DNA of 64,000 bases from Chitinophaga caeni (GTDB taxonomy: Bacteria > Bacteroidota > Bacteroidia > Chitinophagales > Chitinophagaceae), in the NCBI RefSeq assembly GCF_002557795.1, contig NZ_CP023777.1:744001-808000 (forward strand), in the 5' to 3' direction. This document shows, in pieces, positions 9,639 to 16,554 of this stretch (positions are counted from its first letter, which is position 1; each line of letters begins with the position of its first letter). The notes under the pieces were generated by a model. It was not told where the DNA came from. It did not search any database and saw only the letters and a list, made by a program, of their open reading frames with translations. Position numbers and translations under genes: made by a program.

Positions 9639-10177
9639 GGCATACGGCCCCGCAAATTGAAAAAGGAATATGCTACGGGCAAAGTGATATCCCGTTGGCA
9701 GCGACATTCGATCAAGAAGCGGTAGCGATACAAAGGAAAATACCGGGAAAGATTGTGCTTGCGTATTCAAGCCCACTGCTTAGATGTCGCAAGTTAGCAA
9801 GTATTTTAACAGGCGGACAATATGTTATAGATAACCGTTTACTGGAATTGAATTTCGGTGACTGGGAGTTAATGGCATGGGACCAAGTTCCTTCACAAGA
9901 TTTGCAGGCCTGGATGAACGATTTCGTTTCCCAGGCCACACCAAAAGGGGAATCTTATTTAAATTTATTTGAAAGAACCATTGATTTCTGGCAATCCATA
10001 GAGCAACTCGGCAAACAAGAAAACATTCTCGTAATAACCCATGGCGGGGTGATCCGGGCTATACAGGCATATATAAATAGCATCCCGCTGGAAGATTCAT
10101 TCTCCTTCAAAATCAACTATGGCCATATTTGCAAATTAAGTTATGGGAATAACTACTGGCAACATACCGATTGTTAA
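9620..10177 (+). CDS. cobC: alpha-ribazole phosphatase (histidine phosphatase family)
   Basis: I use the ATG at 9620, giving MAIYFIRHTAPQ; a TTG twelve bases upstream is less likely. The phosphohistidine motif RHT is at residues 7-9, and THGGVIRA is the second conserved histidine motif. The 185-residue length fits CobC and related phosphoglycerate-mutase-like phosphatases. It removes the 5'-phosphate from alpha-ribazole phosphate or adenosylcobalamin phosphate. Histidine phosphatases are hard to tell apart by sequence; the call rests on its overlap with cobS at the end of the B12 operon. Confidence 0.85.
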   Translation: MAIYFIRHTAPQIEKGICYGQSDIPLAATFDQEAVAIQRKIPGKIVLAYSSPLLRCRKLASILTGGQYVIDNRLLELNFGDWELMAWDQVPSQDLQAWMNDFVSQATPKGESYLNLFERTIDFWQSIEQLGKQENILVITHGGVIRAIQAYINSIPLEDSFSFKINYGHICKLSYGNNYWQHTDC

Positions 10178-10250
10178 AAAGACAACATAATCAATATCAA
10201 CACATTAAATAATATAATATAATCCGCTACAACCCCAAGCCGGATTTTCC

Positions 10251-10258
10251 TATCTTTA
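10251..10258 (+). promoter_or_regulatory. possible -7 box before the DUF3857 gene pair
   Basis: TATCTTTA is a one-base mismatch to TAnnTTTG and lies 33 bp before the start codon at 10291, in an otherwise A+T-rich gap after cobC. No good -33 box is seen. Confidence 0.3.
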
Positions 10259-10290
10259 CTACAACAGTCAATTATTTATACCCAAATACT

Positions 10291-12171
10291 ATGAATGTAT
10301 TCTTAAAGACGCTCGTCTTTGGACTAACTATCTATGCGAACAACATTTCAAGGGTAAATGCCCCGGGGAAAGATGAAAACGTTGTTATTAAAAACAAGGT
10401 AGAAAAGTACCAGTTTACCTTTGGCGACAAAAATGCACCTGTTGTAGTGAACCAGGAAGACATGGTTACCTATCAATGTAATGATTTCAGAACTTCTATT
10501 GGTTATGCCGAATTTTATGATGCACAGAGTGCAATTACTTCGATAAAAGCTAGGGTTAACGGGAAAAAGTTCGGTGTAAAACCGGTTCACCAAGCCTATT
10601 CTGTCGATGGTTTCTTTTATTCAGATGCTAAAGTTTGCCTGTTCGAGCTTCCGTTGAATGAAAAAGGAAGTGAAAGCAGCGTTGAATTATCAAAGGTGAT
10701 TTATGATCCGCGGTATTTAACGTCCATCTATTTTAGCGAAGGCTATTTCACCAAGGTAAAACAAATTGTGCTGGTAATCCCTAGTTGGATGCATGTTGAT
10801 ATCAAGGAAATGAATTTTGATAAGGGCAAGATCACCAAAAGCGTACAAAGGGATAGCAAAAACGATAGCAAGATTATTACTTATACAGCGAAGAATGTAA
10901 AAGCCAGGACATCGGAAGCATATGCGCCTGGTCCTTCATATATTTACCCTCACCTGCTCATATGCTCCCAATTTGCTGAAACAAAAGATGGCAAAGTCAA
11001 TTATTTCAATTCTACTGACGATCAATATGCCTGGTACAGATCCCTCGTCAAGATGATGAAATCAGGCGATCCCAGCGTGGCAGAAGCTGCCAAAAAAATT
11101 ACGGCCGGGGCCAATAGCCCTACGGAAAAGGCAAAAAAAGTTTTGAATTGGGTACAAGATAACATCCGTTACATCGCGTTCGAAGACGGCATCGCGGGAT
11201 TCAAACCCGACAACGCGCATGATGTCTTGAGTAAGAAATATGGCGATTGTAAAGGCATGGCCAACCTCACGAAAGAATTATTATCGGCCTCCGGGCTAGA
11301 TGCCCGCCTCTGCTGGATAGGCACCAATCATATAGCATATGATTATTCCATCCCTTCCCTTGCGGTTGATAATCACATGATATGCGCCGTAAAAATTGAT
11401 GGCAAATTTCACTTCCTCGATGGCACGGAATCATATATCGGCTTTGACCAGTATGCCGAACGCATCCAAGGTAGGCAAGTAATGATTGAAGACGGCGATC
11501 ATTATATATTAGAACATATACCCCTGAGGACTTTAGAGCAAAACCAGGTCATTGAAAAAAGACAACTGGCAATAAAGGGCAACGATATCGTGGGAACCGT
11601 GAACCTGGAGTATACCGGCGAAGCTATGGAGAGTTTATTAACAGGCATTCACAGCACTGAAAAACAAGACACGGAGAAATCGTTAACAGAATTCCTTTCT
11701 GAAAGCGATAAGAAATGTGAAATCAAGCAATTGAAAACTTCCGACTTGAAAGATTGGAATCAAGATTTAACGATCAACTACGATGTAAAACACCAAGATG
11801 CCGTCACCCAATTTGACAAAGAGATGTACTTGGAAATTGATTTCAGGAAAGAATTTAAGAACTTGATCATAGATACTACGAAGCGCGAAACAGATTTCAT
11901 TTTCAACTTCAAAAGAATTTTAATCCACGAAACCAGTTTAGAACTACCGCCGGGCTACCAAGTGCAAAATACCCCGGCGCCAGTTAACATTGACCGGGAT
12001 CAATATAGCTTTGTATCGGTATATAAATCTTCCGGCAACCAATTAATTTACACCAAGTGCATAAAAATAAAAGATACGCATCTTCCTATATCAGCGATGA
12101 AACAATGGAATGCAGATCTCAAGCAATTGACCGATCAATATAACAACCAAGTTACCCTAGTTAAAAAATAA
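10291..12171 (+). CDS. secreted DUF3857/transglutaminase-like protein
   Basis: A protein of 626 residues with a weak N-terminal signal (hydrophobic residues about 3-16). The first half is a beta-rich DUF3857-type domain. A transglutaminase-like core follows at about residues 265-385 with a complete Cys-His-Asp triad: Cys320 in YGDCKGMA, His362 in VDNHMICAV and Asp377 in FHFLDGTES. The last 200 residues are again beta-rich. Such proteins are common in Bacteroidota and are thought to sit in the periplasm or outer membrane, where they may act as proteases or cross-linking enzymes; their substrates are unknown. The paralogous gene starts 11 bp downstream, so the two form an operon. Confidence 0.85.
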   Translation: MNVFLKTLVFGLTIYANNISRVNAPGKDENVVIKNKVEKYQFTFGDKNAPVVVNQEDMVTYQCNDFRTSIGYAEFYDAQSAITSIKARVNGKKFGVKPVHQAYSVDGFFYSDAKVCLFELPLNEKGSESSVELSKVIYDPRYLTSIYFSEGYFTKVKQIVLVIPSWMHVDIKEMNFDKGKITKSVQRDSKNDSKIITYTAKNVKARTSEAYAPGPSYIYPHLLICSQFAETKDGKVNYFNSTDDQYAWYRSLVKMMKSGDPSVAEAAKKITAGANSPTEKAKKVLNWVQDNIRYIAFEDGIAGFKPDNAHDVLSKKYGDCKGMANLTKELLSASGLDARLCWIGTNHIAYDYSIPSLAVDNHMICAVKIDGKFHFLDGTESYIGFDQYAERIQGRQVMIEDGDHYILEHIPLRTLEQNQVIEKRQLAIKGNDIVGTVNLEYTGEAMESLLTGIHSTEKQDTEKSLTEFLSESDKKCEIKQLKTSDLKDWNQDLTINYDVKHQDAVTQFDKEMYLEIDFRKEFKNLIIDTTKRETDFIFNFKRILIHETSLELPPGYQVQNTPAPVNIDRDQYSFVSVYKSSGNQLIYTKCIKIKDTHLPISAMKQWNADLKQLTDQYNNQVTLVKK

Positions 12172-12182
12172 CAACCTATTAT

Positions 12183-14423
12183 ATGCGTAATAAATTATTT
12201 AAAGGAGTTTTACTATTAATCTGCGCCCTTAACACCTATCACCTGGCCTTTTCTCAATCTAAAGAAGAGCTGAAATACAAGGAACTGGCTGAAAAGACGA
12301 GGAAAGAAATTTGGTCCTGGAATGATGCTATCTACAAAAACTACCATGTTCCTGAGAAATATGAAAAAGAGTCTTCGGTAATCCTGTACAGATCTATCGT
12401 TGCTAAAGCGGACCGCCGTTCCGGGGGGATTAAATCTGTGCCGTACTACAATCATATCTTGAGGGAGGCGGTTAAAATACAAGACAAGGCAGCCCTAGAT
12501 GAATATTCCAAGCTTAGCTACACCCAGTTTATAGATCAATCAAGGGGTAGGAAAATGCGGAATACCATCTTGGGAGTTCGCATTATAAAACCGGATGGAA
12601 AAATTGAAGATGTGAATGTTGATGAAGCCGTGTTATTGGACGAAGACAACCGTAAAAGCAAGAAAAAGTTAGCCATCCCGGGGTTGGAAGTGGGAGATGT
12701 AATAGATTATTTTATTTGGGATATGAATGAAACTATAGGCATCGGCACACCCGGCAATGCACCATTTACCAAGCAGTATAATACGGAACAGGAATCCATC
12801 ATTTTTGGAACTGCTACACCGGTTCTTAATTACAGGATACACTTCGACATCCAAAAAAGCTTCGGTCTCTCATACCGTTTAATGAACGGGGCGCCGGATT
12901 TCAAAGTAAAAGATAAAGGCGACAGCCACGAGATGGATATTTTGATTACTGATGTACCCAAATTACCACTGACCTTGTGGATGTCCATTCTACAACAAGT
13001 GCCGTGCATCAGGCTTTCCATTGGACTGCCATCAAAAACATTCGTAAATGTTGACAAGGAAATACGGGCTGGTGAAATAGTGAAAGTTGTCCCTGGCGCA
13101 AACTTCCAGAAGATTGTTAAAGATGCTGTTTTGCACCATGAAGGTCGCAGCGCCATGGTAAAAGCGCTTCCCAGCTTTAAGGCCATGTTGCGCAAGATAA
13201 AATCTTACCGCAAAGAACATCGAGATGCCGACAATGATGAATTAGCGACCTATGCATATTACCTGGCGAGGTTTTATTTCCTATATTCCGTTAATCCTAA
13301 TGATAAGATCGTAGTAGACTTTCAAAGAAATAAGTTCCAGTTTACAGATGATGTATTCTTCGTGGCCTTTCTTTCCAGGTTATTGGAAGAGGCCGGCGTG
13401 ATGACCAAGTTCGTAATGGCCGTTTCAAAGTATGGTCCACAAGCAGATCAAACTTATACAGCTAGCGATTACAGCATCTTATTGATGAGCACCGGCCCAT
13501 CCCCGGTTTTCTTTTCATCCCCGAATATGTTTACCGAACCGGGCATCCCATCCTACTTGCAAGGACAAAAAGCAAGTACTTTTTCTTACTATAAAAAGTC
13601 GACAGAAGATGATCTAATACTACCGCTCAGTACTTATAAGGATAATATCAAGACAGAAAAATATGATATCAGTATTGACCCCGGAATGGAATCCTTAGTA
13701 TTTAACCGGGTAAGCAGTATTGATGGTGCAGGCAAAGAATCTGCCCAACGCGATCTTCTCCTTTTTGAAGACATCTATGATGACGAGCGAATACTCTTGA
13801 AGGAAATAAGCTTCATGACAGGATTAGTGGAAGGGAAACGAACGATCAAACTTTATACAGAATACAAAAATGCATTTTCGAAAGCGAGGAAAGAAAGGGA
13901 GGAATGGATGGCAGATGAGGTGGAAGGAGAAATCGGGATCAAACCGAAAGATGTAACCGGCTTCAAGATCAAATCTACCGGAATGCGTGATCGGAAAGGT
14001 AAGGAAAGTGAATTAAACTATGTAAGCCAATTCAAAGTAGATGGCCTATTAAAAAAAGCAGGTAATAATTATATCCTGGAGGTAGGTAAGATCATCGGGG
14101 GACAATTAGAAATCAAAAATGAAGATAGATCTAGGAACCAGGATATCTTCCAGCCATATGCAAGAACATTTGAATATGATATCGCGATCAGCATCCCCGG
14201 GGGGTACCAGTTAGAAGGAGTCGATAAACTCAATGGAAGTGTTGACAAGGGCGCGGCGGCATTTACCACGAGCGCCAAAATTGAGAACGGGAAGCTGTAC
14301 TTAAAAGTTCAAAAAATCTACAAAAATGTATTTGACAGGAGTAGTACCTGGGGCGAATACCTATCGGTTTTGGATGCAGCCAACGATTTCCAGAACCAAA
14401 AATTACTTTTAAGGAAAAGCTGA
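12183..14423 (+). CDS. secreted DUF3857-type protein with degenerate transglutaminase core
   Basis: A protein of 746 residues with a clear signal peptide (about 1-25, cleaved after AFS). It has the DUF3857 architecture of the upstream gene, including LDEDNRKSKKKLAIPGLEVGD. The region corresponding to the transglutaminase fold (about 340-465) can be aligned with its neighbour: FTDDVFFVAFLSRLLEEAG stands where the neighbour has YGDCKGMANLTKELLSASG. The catalytic Cys is replaced by Val391, the His by Ser431 and the Asp by Ser445. It is therefore probably a non-catalytic partner or binding subunit. No terminator separates it from the first gene. Confidence 0.8.
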   Translation: MRNKLFKGVLLLICALNTYHLAFSQSKEELKYKELAEKTRKEIWSWNDAIYKNYHVPEKYEKESSVILYRSIVAKADRRSGGIKSVPYYNHILREAVKIQDKAALDEYSKLSYTQFIDQSRGRKMRNTILGVRIIKPDGKIEDVNVDEAVLLDEDNRKSKKKLAIPGLEVGDVIDYFIWDMNETIGIGTPGNAPFTKQYNTEQESIIFGTATPVLNYRIHFDIQKSFGLSYRLMNGAPDFKVKDKGDSHEMDILITDVPKLPLTLWMSILQQVPCIRLSIGLPSKTFVNVDKEIRAGEIVKVVPGANFQKIVKDAVLHHEGRSAMVKALPSFKAMLRKIKSYRKEHRDADNDELATYAYYLARFYFLYSVNPNDKIVVDFQRNKFQFTDDVFFVAFLSRLLEEAGVMTKFVMAVSKYGPQADQTYTASDYSILLMSTGPSPVFFSSPNMFTEPGIPSYLQGQKASTFSYYKKSTEDDLILPLSTYKDNIKTEKYDISIDPGMESLVFNRVSSIDGAGKESAQRDLLLFEDIYDDERILLKEISFMTGLVEGKRTIKLYTEYKNAFSKARKEREEWMADEVEGEIGIKPKDVTGFKIKSTGMRDRKGKESELNYVSQFKVDGLLKKAGNNYILEVGKIIGGQLEIKNEDRSRNQDIFQPYARTFEYDIAISIPGGYQLEGVDKLNGSVDKGAAAFTTSAKIENGKLYLKVQKIYKNVFDRSSTWGEYLSVLDAANDFQNQKLLLRKS

Positions 14424-14469
14424 AAGCAGGTTGCAGTTAATAACAATAAATTTATATAGAAATTTGTGC

Positions 14470-14496
14470 TTGAAATCAAAATATGCTTTACCTTTG
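14470..14496 (+). promoter_or_regulatory. putative promoter (TTG, then TACCTTTG)
   Basis: TACCTTTG at 14489-14496 is a full match to the TAnnTTTG -7 box. A TTG at 14470 and a TTTG at 14463 are candidate -33 elements. It lies about 20 bp before the first tiny ORF of the cassette. Confidence 0.5.
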
Positions 14497-14516
14497 CTGC
14501 AAAGCAATATATAAGA

Positions 14517-14618
14517 ATGTTCATGTTACGCAATTGTATGTCATATAAGATAACATCCAAGAAACTGCAAAAGCAGCAGGAGAAGGGTGTATTGCGGGCA
14601 TGTTATCATCTCAGTTAA
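14517..14618 (+). CDS. tiny ORF A, first member of cassette 1 (33 aa)
   Basis: An ORF of 33 residues beginning MFMLRNCMSYKI, basic and with two cysteines. It begins about 20 bp after a good -7 box and ends about 28 bp before a strong T-tailed hairpin, the organisation expected of a short independent transcript. I do not recognise the peptide. It is only weakly similar to the other three tiny ORFs. It could be a small protein, a leader peptide, or a chance ORF within a small RNA. Confidence 0.35.
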   Translation: MFMLRNCMSYKITSKKLQKQQEKGVLRACYHLS

Positions 14619-14646
14619 CGAGTATAAGTTATCAAAAGATATAACG

Positions 14647-14683
14647 AAAAGGTCCCGCAAACGAAAAGTTTCGGGACCTTTTT
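14647..14683 (+). terminator. intrinsic terminator after tiny ORF A
   Basis: Stem AAAAGGTCCCG / CGGGACCTTTT with a 14-nt loop and a T-rich tail. Its right arm ends about 7 bp before the ATG of tiny ORF B. Confidence 0.8.
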
Positions 14684-14689
14684 CATTTG

Positions 14690-14821
14690 ATGATGAATAG
14701 ATTATATACAACGAAAGATAAGCCAATGCTGCAATTAGGGCAATCGATAAAGATCTCTAAGTGCAAGATGGGAAAGTATTGTATGTACAATCCCAACCGG
14801 AAGCGGTATGTATTTATGTAA
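14690..14821 (+). CDS. tiny ORF B with C-terminal hairpin-like motif (43 aa)
   Basis: A 43-residue ORF, MMNRLYTTKDKPM to RKRYVFM, very basic. Its last 18 residues read MGKYCMYNPNRKRYVFM, a pattern of strand, tight turn, strand. Tiny ORF D, 1.4 kb downstream, is also 43 residues and shares GK-x-C-(M/F), then P-N-x-x-R-x-(V/I)-(F/Y)-(M/I) up to the stop codon. Shared length, motif and position between two hairpins make coding likely despite the size. It is enclosed by a terminator 7 bp upstream and another 23 bp downstream, so its own promoter is unclear. The function is unknown. Confidence 0.5.
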   Translation: MMNRLYTTKDKPMLQLGQSIKISKCKMGKYCMYNPNRKRYVFM

Positions 14822-14843
14822 GCGAGAAGTTTAACATTTTTAC

Positions 14844-14880
14844 AACCCGTTCCGGTACAACCCGGAACGGGTTTTGTTTT
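14844..14880 (+). terminator. intrinsic terminator after tiny ORF B
   Basis: Perfect 12-bp stem AACCCGTTCCGG / CCGGAACGGGTT (14844-14855, 14862-14873), 6-nt loop and a T-rich tail. It rules out the TTG at 14874 as a start for the DinB-like gene. Confidence 0.85.
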
Positions 14881-14897
14881 TTAAGAGCAATTTTAAA

Positions 14898-15515
14898 ATG
14901 GTAAAATATAAATCAACATATAATATGATCCCCAATAATCAATATACAATGAGACATGTAGTACAAATTGTTAAAGAAGCCTTAGTAGCCAATTTCCAGG
15001 AACTGGACCGATATTTTGAAAAAGATCGGGTGATGTTGCATTTCAAACCATCCCGCGAACACTGGAACGTTCGCGAGGTGTTAGAACATGTCAGCCTAAC
15101 AAATTATTTTTTATTATTGATCATCAATAAAGCGACCAGGCGGGCATTGGATCGTAAGCAAGATGGTATTATGCTGCACCCACCGGAAGGCTATCATCTG
15201 AAATTTAAAGAAATTGATGTGATCGGTAGCAAATCCTTCGGCTGGATCAATCCAGATTTTCTCGAACCTACGGGAGGGAAATCCTTCGAAGAAATCCGCC
15301 GCCAATTGAAACAACAGTTCGCACAATGCATGTATAACCTTTCCATGTTAAAAAATGGGGAAGGACAACTCGTACAAATCCGGATGAGCGTGCATCATTT
15401 AGGTAAATTAGATATCTATCAATATATCTATTTCCTAACCAAGCATATTGAAAGGCATATCCGCCAGATTCAAAAATTGGAACAACAGTTCGAACAACAA
15501 GCAATATTGATCTAG
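14898..15515 (+). CDS. DinB-like four-helix protein
   Basis: I place the start at 14898 (205 residues); ATGs at 14925 and 14949 are alternatives. The region VVQIVKEALVANFQELDRYFEKDRVMLHFKPSREHWNVREVLEHVSLTNYFLLLIINKATRR resembles the DinB/YfiT-like four-helix bundle, in which a helix ending LEHVS or LxHL carries one metal-ligand histidine. A later HHLGKLDIYQY and the ERHIRQIQ segment supply more histidines. Members are putative metal-dependent, thiol-linked enzymes; this one cannot be given a reaction. It is flanked by the two tiny-ORF cassettes and followed by tandem repeats. Confidence 0.6.
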   Translation: MVKYKSTYNMIPNNQYTMRHVVQIVKEALVANFQELDRYFEKDRVMLHFKPSREHWNVREVLEHVSLTNYFLLLIINKATRRALDRKQDGIMLHPPEGYHLKFKEIDVIGSKSFGWINPDFLEPTGGKSFEEIRRQLKQQFAQCMYNLSMLKNGEGQLVQIRMSVHHLGKLDIYQYIYFLTKHIERHIRQIQKLEQQFEQQAILI

Positions 15516-15519
15516 CATA

Positions 15520-15597
15520 CCGGGTTTTGCCAGACCGGTTTTGCCAGGCCAGTTTTGTCAGGCAGGGCTTTGTCAGGCAGGGCTCGCGAGCCCTGCC
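15520..15597 (+). repeat. 14-15 bp tandem repeat ending in a 22-bp palindrome
   Basis: Four degenerate units of the type CCGGTTTTGCCAGG follow the DinB-like gene and run into a perfect 22-bp palindrome at 15576-15597 whose centre is GGGCTCGCGAGCCC. It probably forms a strong hairpin at the 3' end of the transcript, although no T tract follows. The same 14-bp core recurs after rtcB at 19138-19151. Confidence 0.8.
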
Positions 15598-15841
15598 CAC
15601 AGCAAATTCCAATCATCCGGGAAGATGCCCTGCCCACAGCAAATTCCGATCATCCGGGAAGATTGCCCTGCCCACAGCAAATTCCATTCATCTGGGAAGA
15701 TGCCCTGCCCACAGCAAATTTCAATCATCCGGGAAGATTGCCCTGCCCACAGCAAATTCCAATCATCCGGGAAGATTGCCCTGCCCACAGCAAATTCCAA
15801 TCATCCGGGAAGATTGCCCACAGCAATCATCTGGGAAGATT
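15590..15841. repeat. tandem array of six 37/38-bp units plus one short unit
   Basis: Units start at 15590, 15627, 15665, 15702, 15740 and 15778, each running from GCCCTGCCCACAGC through AAATTCCAATC to ATCCGGGAAGAT(T). A seventh, missing about 12 bp, begins at 15816. Units differ at one to three positions. There are no unique spacers, so this is a minisatellite-like array and not a CRISPR. All three forward frames and one reverse frame stay open across it because 37+38 is a multiple of three; these ORFs are probably by-products. Confidence 0.95.
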
Positions 15842-15886
15842 CAGAAATATTTTAACAAAATATTATAATATTAGAATTAATATTCG

Positions 15887-15894
15887 TATATTTG
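15887..15894 (+). promoter_or_regulatory. promoter -7 box before cassette 2
   Basis: TATATTTG is a full TAnnTTTG match, 30 bp before tiny ORF C. The 50 bp block containing it (15846-15895, ATTTTAACAAAA...TTAATATT..CGTATATT) recurs at 22386-22436, suggesting a shared promoter type. Confidence 0.55.
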
Positions 15895-15924
15895 CTAAGT
15901 CAAAAAACAATAAAACAATTTAAA

Positions 15925-16023
15925 ATGAAACCGCAACTAAACATAAACACATTACATATCGCCGGGGCACCGGATCGATATTTTGTGTATGGGCGAGCGG
16001 GCCATTTCATGTATACTATTTAA
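15925..16023 (+). CDS. tiny ORF C, first member of cassette 2 (32 aa)
   Basis: A 32-residue ORF starting MKPQLNINTLHIAG, with a C-terminal end DRYFVYGRAGHFMYTI that again reads as strand, tight turn, strand. RYFVY and HFMYT can be aligned with KYCMY and RYVFM of tiny ORF B. It follows a full -7 box and precedes a strong intrinsic terminator, so a short dedicated transcript is likely. The product is not recognised; coding status is uncertain. Confidence 0.42.
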   Translation: MKPQLNINTLHIAGAPDRYFVYGRAGHFMYTI

Positions 16024-16054
16024 AATACTATCAAGTAAATTCAATAAAATACAG

Positions 16055-16082
16055 AGCCCGCTCACAAGAGCGGGCTTTTTTA
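16055..16082 (+). terminator. intrinsic terminator after tiny ORF C
   Basis: Stem AGCCCGCTC / GAGCGGGCT with an ACAA loop and a T6 tail. It ends 9 bp before the ATG of tiny ORF D, as in cassette 1. Confidence 0.9.
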
Positions 16083-16090
16083 TTTAGCCT

Positions 16091-16222
16091 ATGCAGCTTC
16101 AGCAGCACATAGATACATTGAACAGGGTTAGTAATAAAATACATAACAGGTATCAAGATACCTGGCTGGGAAAGGTATGCTTCAGCCCATACCCAAACAG
16201 TGTCAGAGCCATTTATATATAA
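16091..16222 (+). CDS. tiny ORF D with C-terminal hairpin-like motif (43 aa)
   Basis: A 43-residue ORF, MQLQQHIDTLNRVSNK to SVRAIYI. The C-terminus WLGKVCFSPYPNSVRAIYI matches tiny ORF B in GK-x-C, P-N at residues 35-36, Arg39 and the last three hydrophobic or aromatic residues; both ORFs have exactly 43 codons. Like B it sits between two hairpin terminators. The N-terminal half looks like an amphipathic helix. The conserved end and architecture support a real, unnamed small-protein family. Whether it is exported, modified or acts as an RNA leader is unknown. Confidence 0.5.
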   Translation: MQLQQHIDTLNRVSNKIHNRYQDTWLGKVCFSPYPNSVRAIYI

Positions 16223-16245
16223 TTGGTAATATACCAAGTATGTAT

Positions 16246-16277
16246 AATCCCGGCTCGTACAAGCCGGGATTTTTTTG
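16246..16277 (+). terminator. intrinsic terminator after tiny ORF D
   Basis: Stem AATCCCGGCT / AGCCGGGATT with a CGTACA loop, followed by a T7 run. Confidence 0.9.
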
Positions 16278-16294
16278 TTAACCCCAATCACCTT

Positions 16295-16371
16295 GGGAGA
16301 GGTGCAACCACAGTATCATTTAACCTAACTGTATGATGCAGCATTGCAAATTGCAATGCCGCACCTCTCCC
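16295..16371 (+). ncRNA. structured RNA candidate upstream of the AAA-rtcB genes
   Basis: Outer arms GGGAGAGGTGC (16295-16305) and GCACCTCTCCC (16361-16371) pair perfectly over 11 bp. Inside lie a second stem GCATTGCAA / TTGCAATGC (16341-16359) and a shorter possible stem ACAGT / ACTGT (16310-16331), giving a compact three-way-junction shape of 77 nt. No T tract follows, so it is not a simple terminator. It does not match a tRNA or a riboswitch I know. An inverted-repeat DNA element is the alternative reading. Confidence 0.4.
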
Positions 16372-16489
16372 CATTAAAAATTAAAATATGCTTATTTTAT
16401 TTGACATGTAAATATTATCCAACTCAATCAAAAAGGCAGACCGTTATATCGCGCTGCCCCTATTGATCCCAATATTTTCTAAAAAGGAC

Positions 16490-16539
16490 GCATAGGATAT
16501 AAGCCTGTGCCCGCAAAAGGCGGGCAGGGCAGCCTATGC
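16490..16539 (+). other. two-step hairpin in the leader of the AAA ATPase gene
   Basis: Outer arms GCATAGG (16490) and CCTATGC (16533) enclose an inner TGCCCGC AAAAG GCGGGCA hairpin (16508-16526). It ends 15 bp before the ATG at 16555 and could influence ribosome access or be a processing site. Confidence 0.45.
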
Positions 16540-16554
16540 CGTAAATCCAGCAAA

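Noticed and set aside
14874..14897. TTG start for the DinB-like gene
   Set aside because: It falls in the T-tail of the preceding terminator.
15590..15841. Possible CRISPR array
   Set aside because: The units are contiguous 37/38-bp repeats with no unique spacers and no cas genes nearby.
15527..15923. Three overlapping forward ORFs and one reverse ORF of 75-122 codons
   Set aside because: They are produced by the tandem repeat, whose two-unit period is a multiple of three; the translations are the same repeat in different frames.
16507..16554. GTG start adding 16 residues to the AAA ATPase
   Set aside because: It lies inside a GC-rich hairpin, and the ATG at 16555 is a better start.
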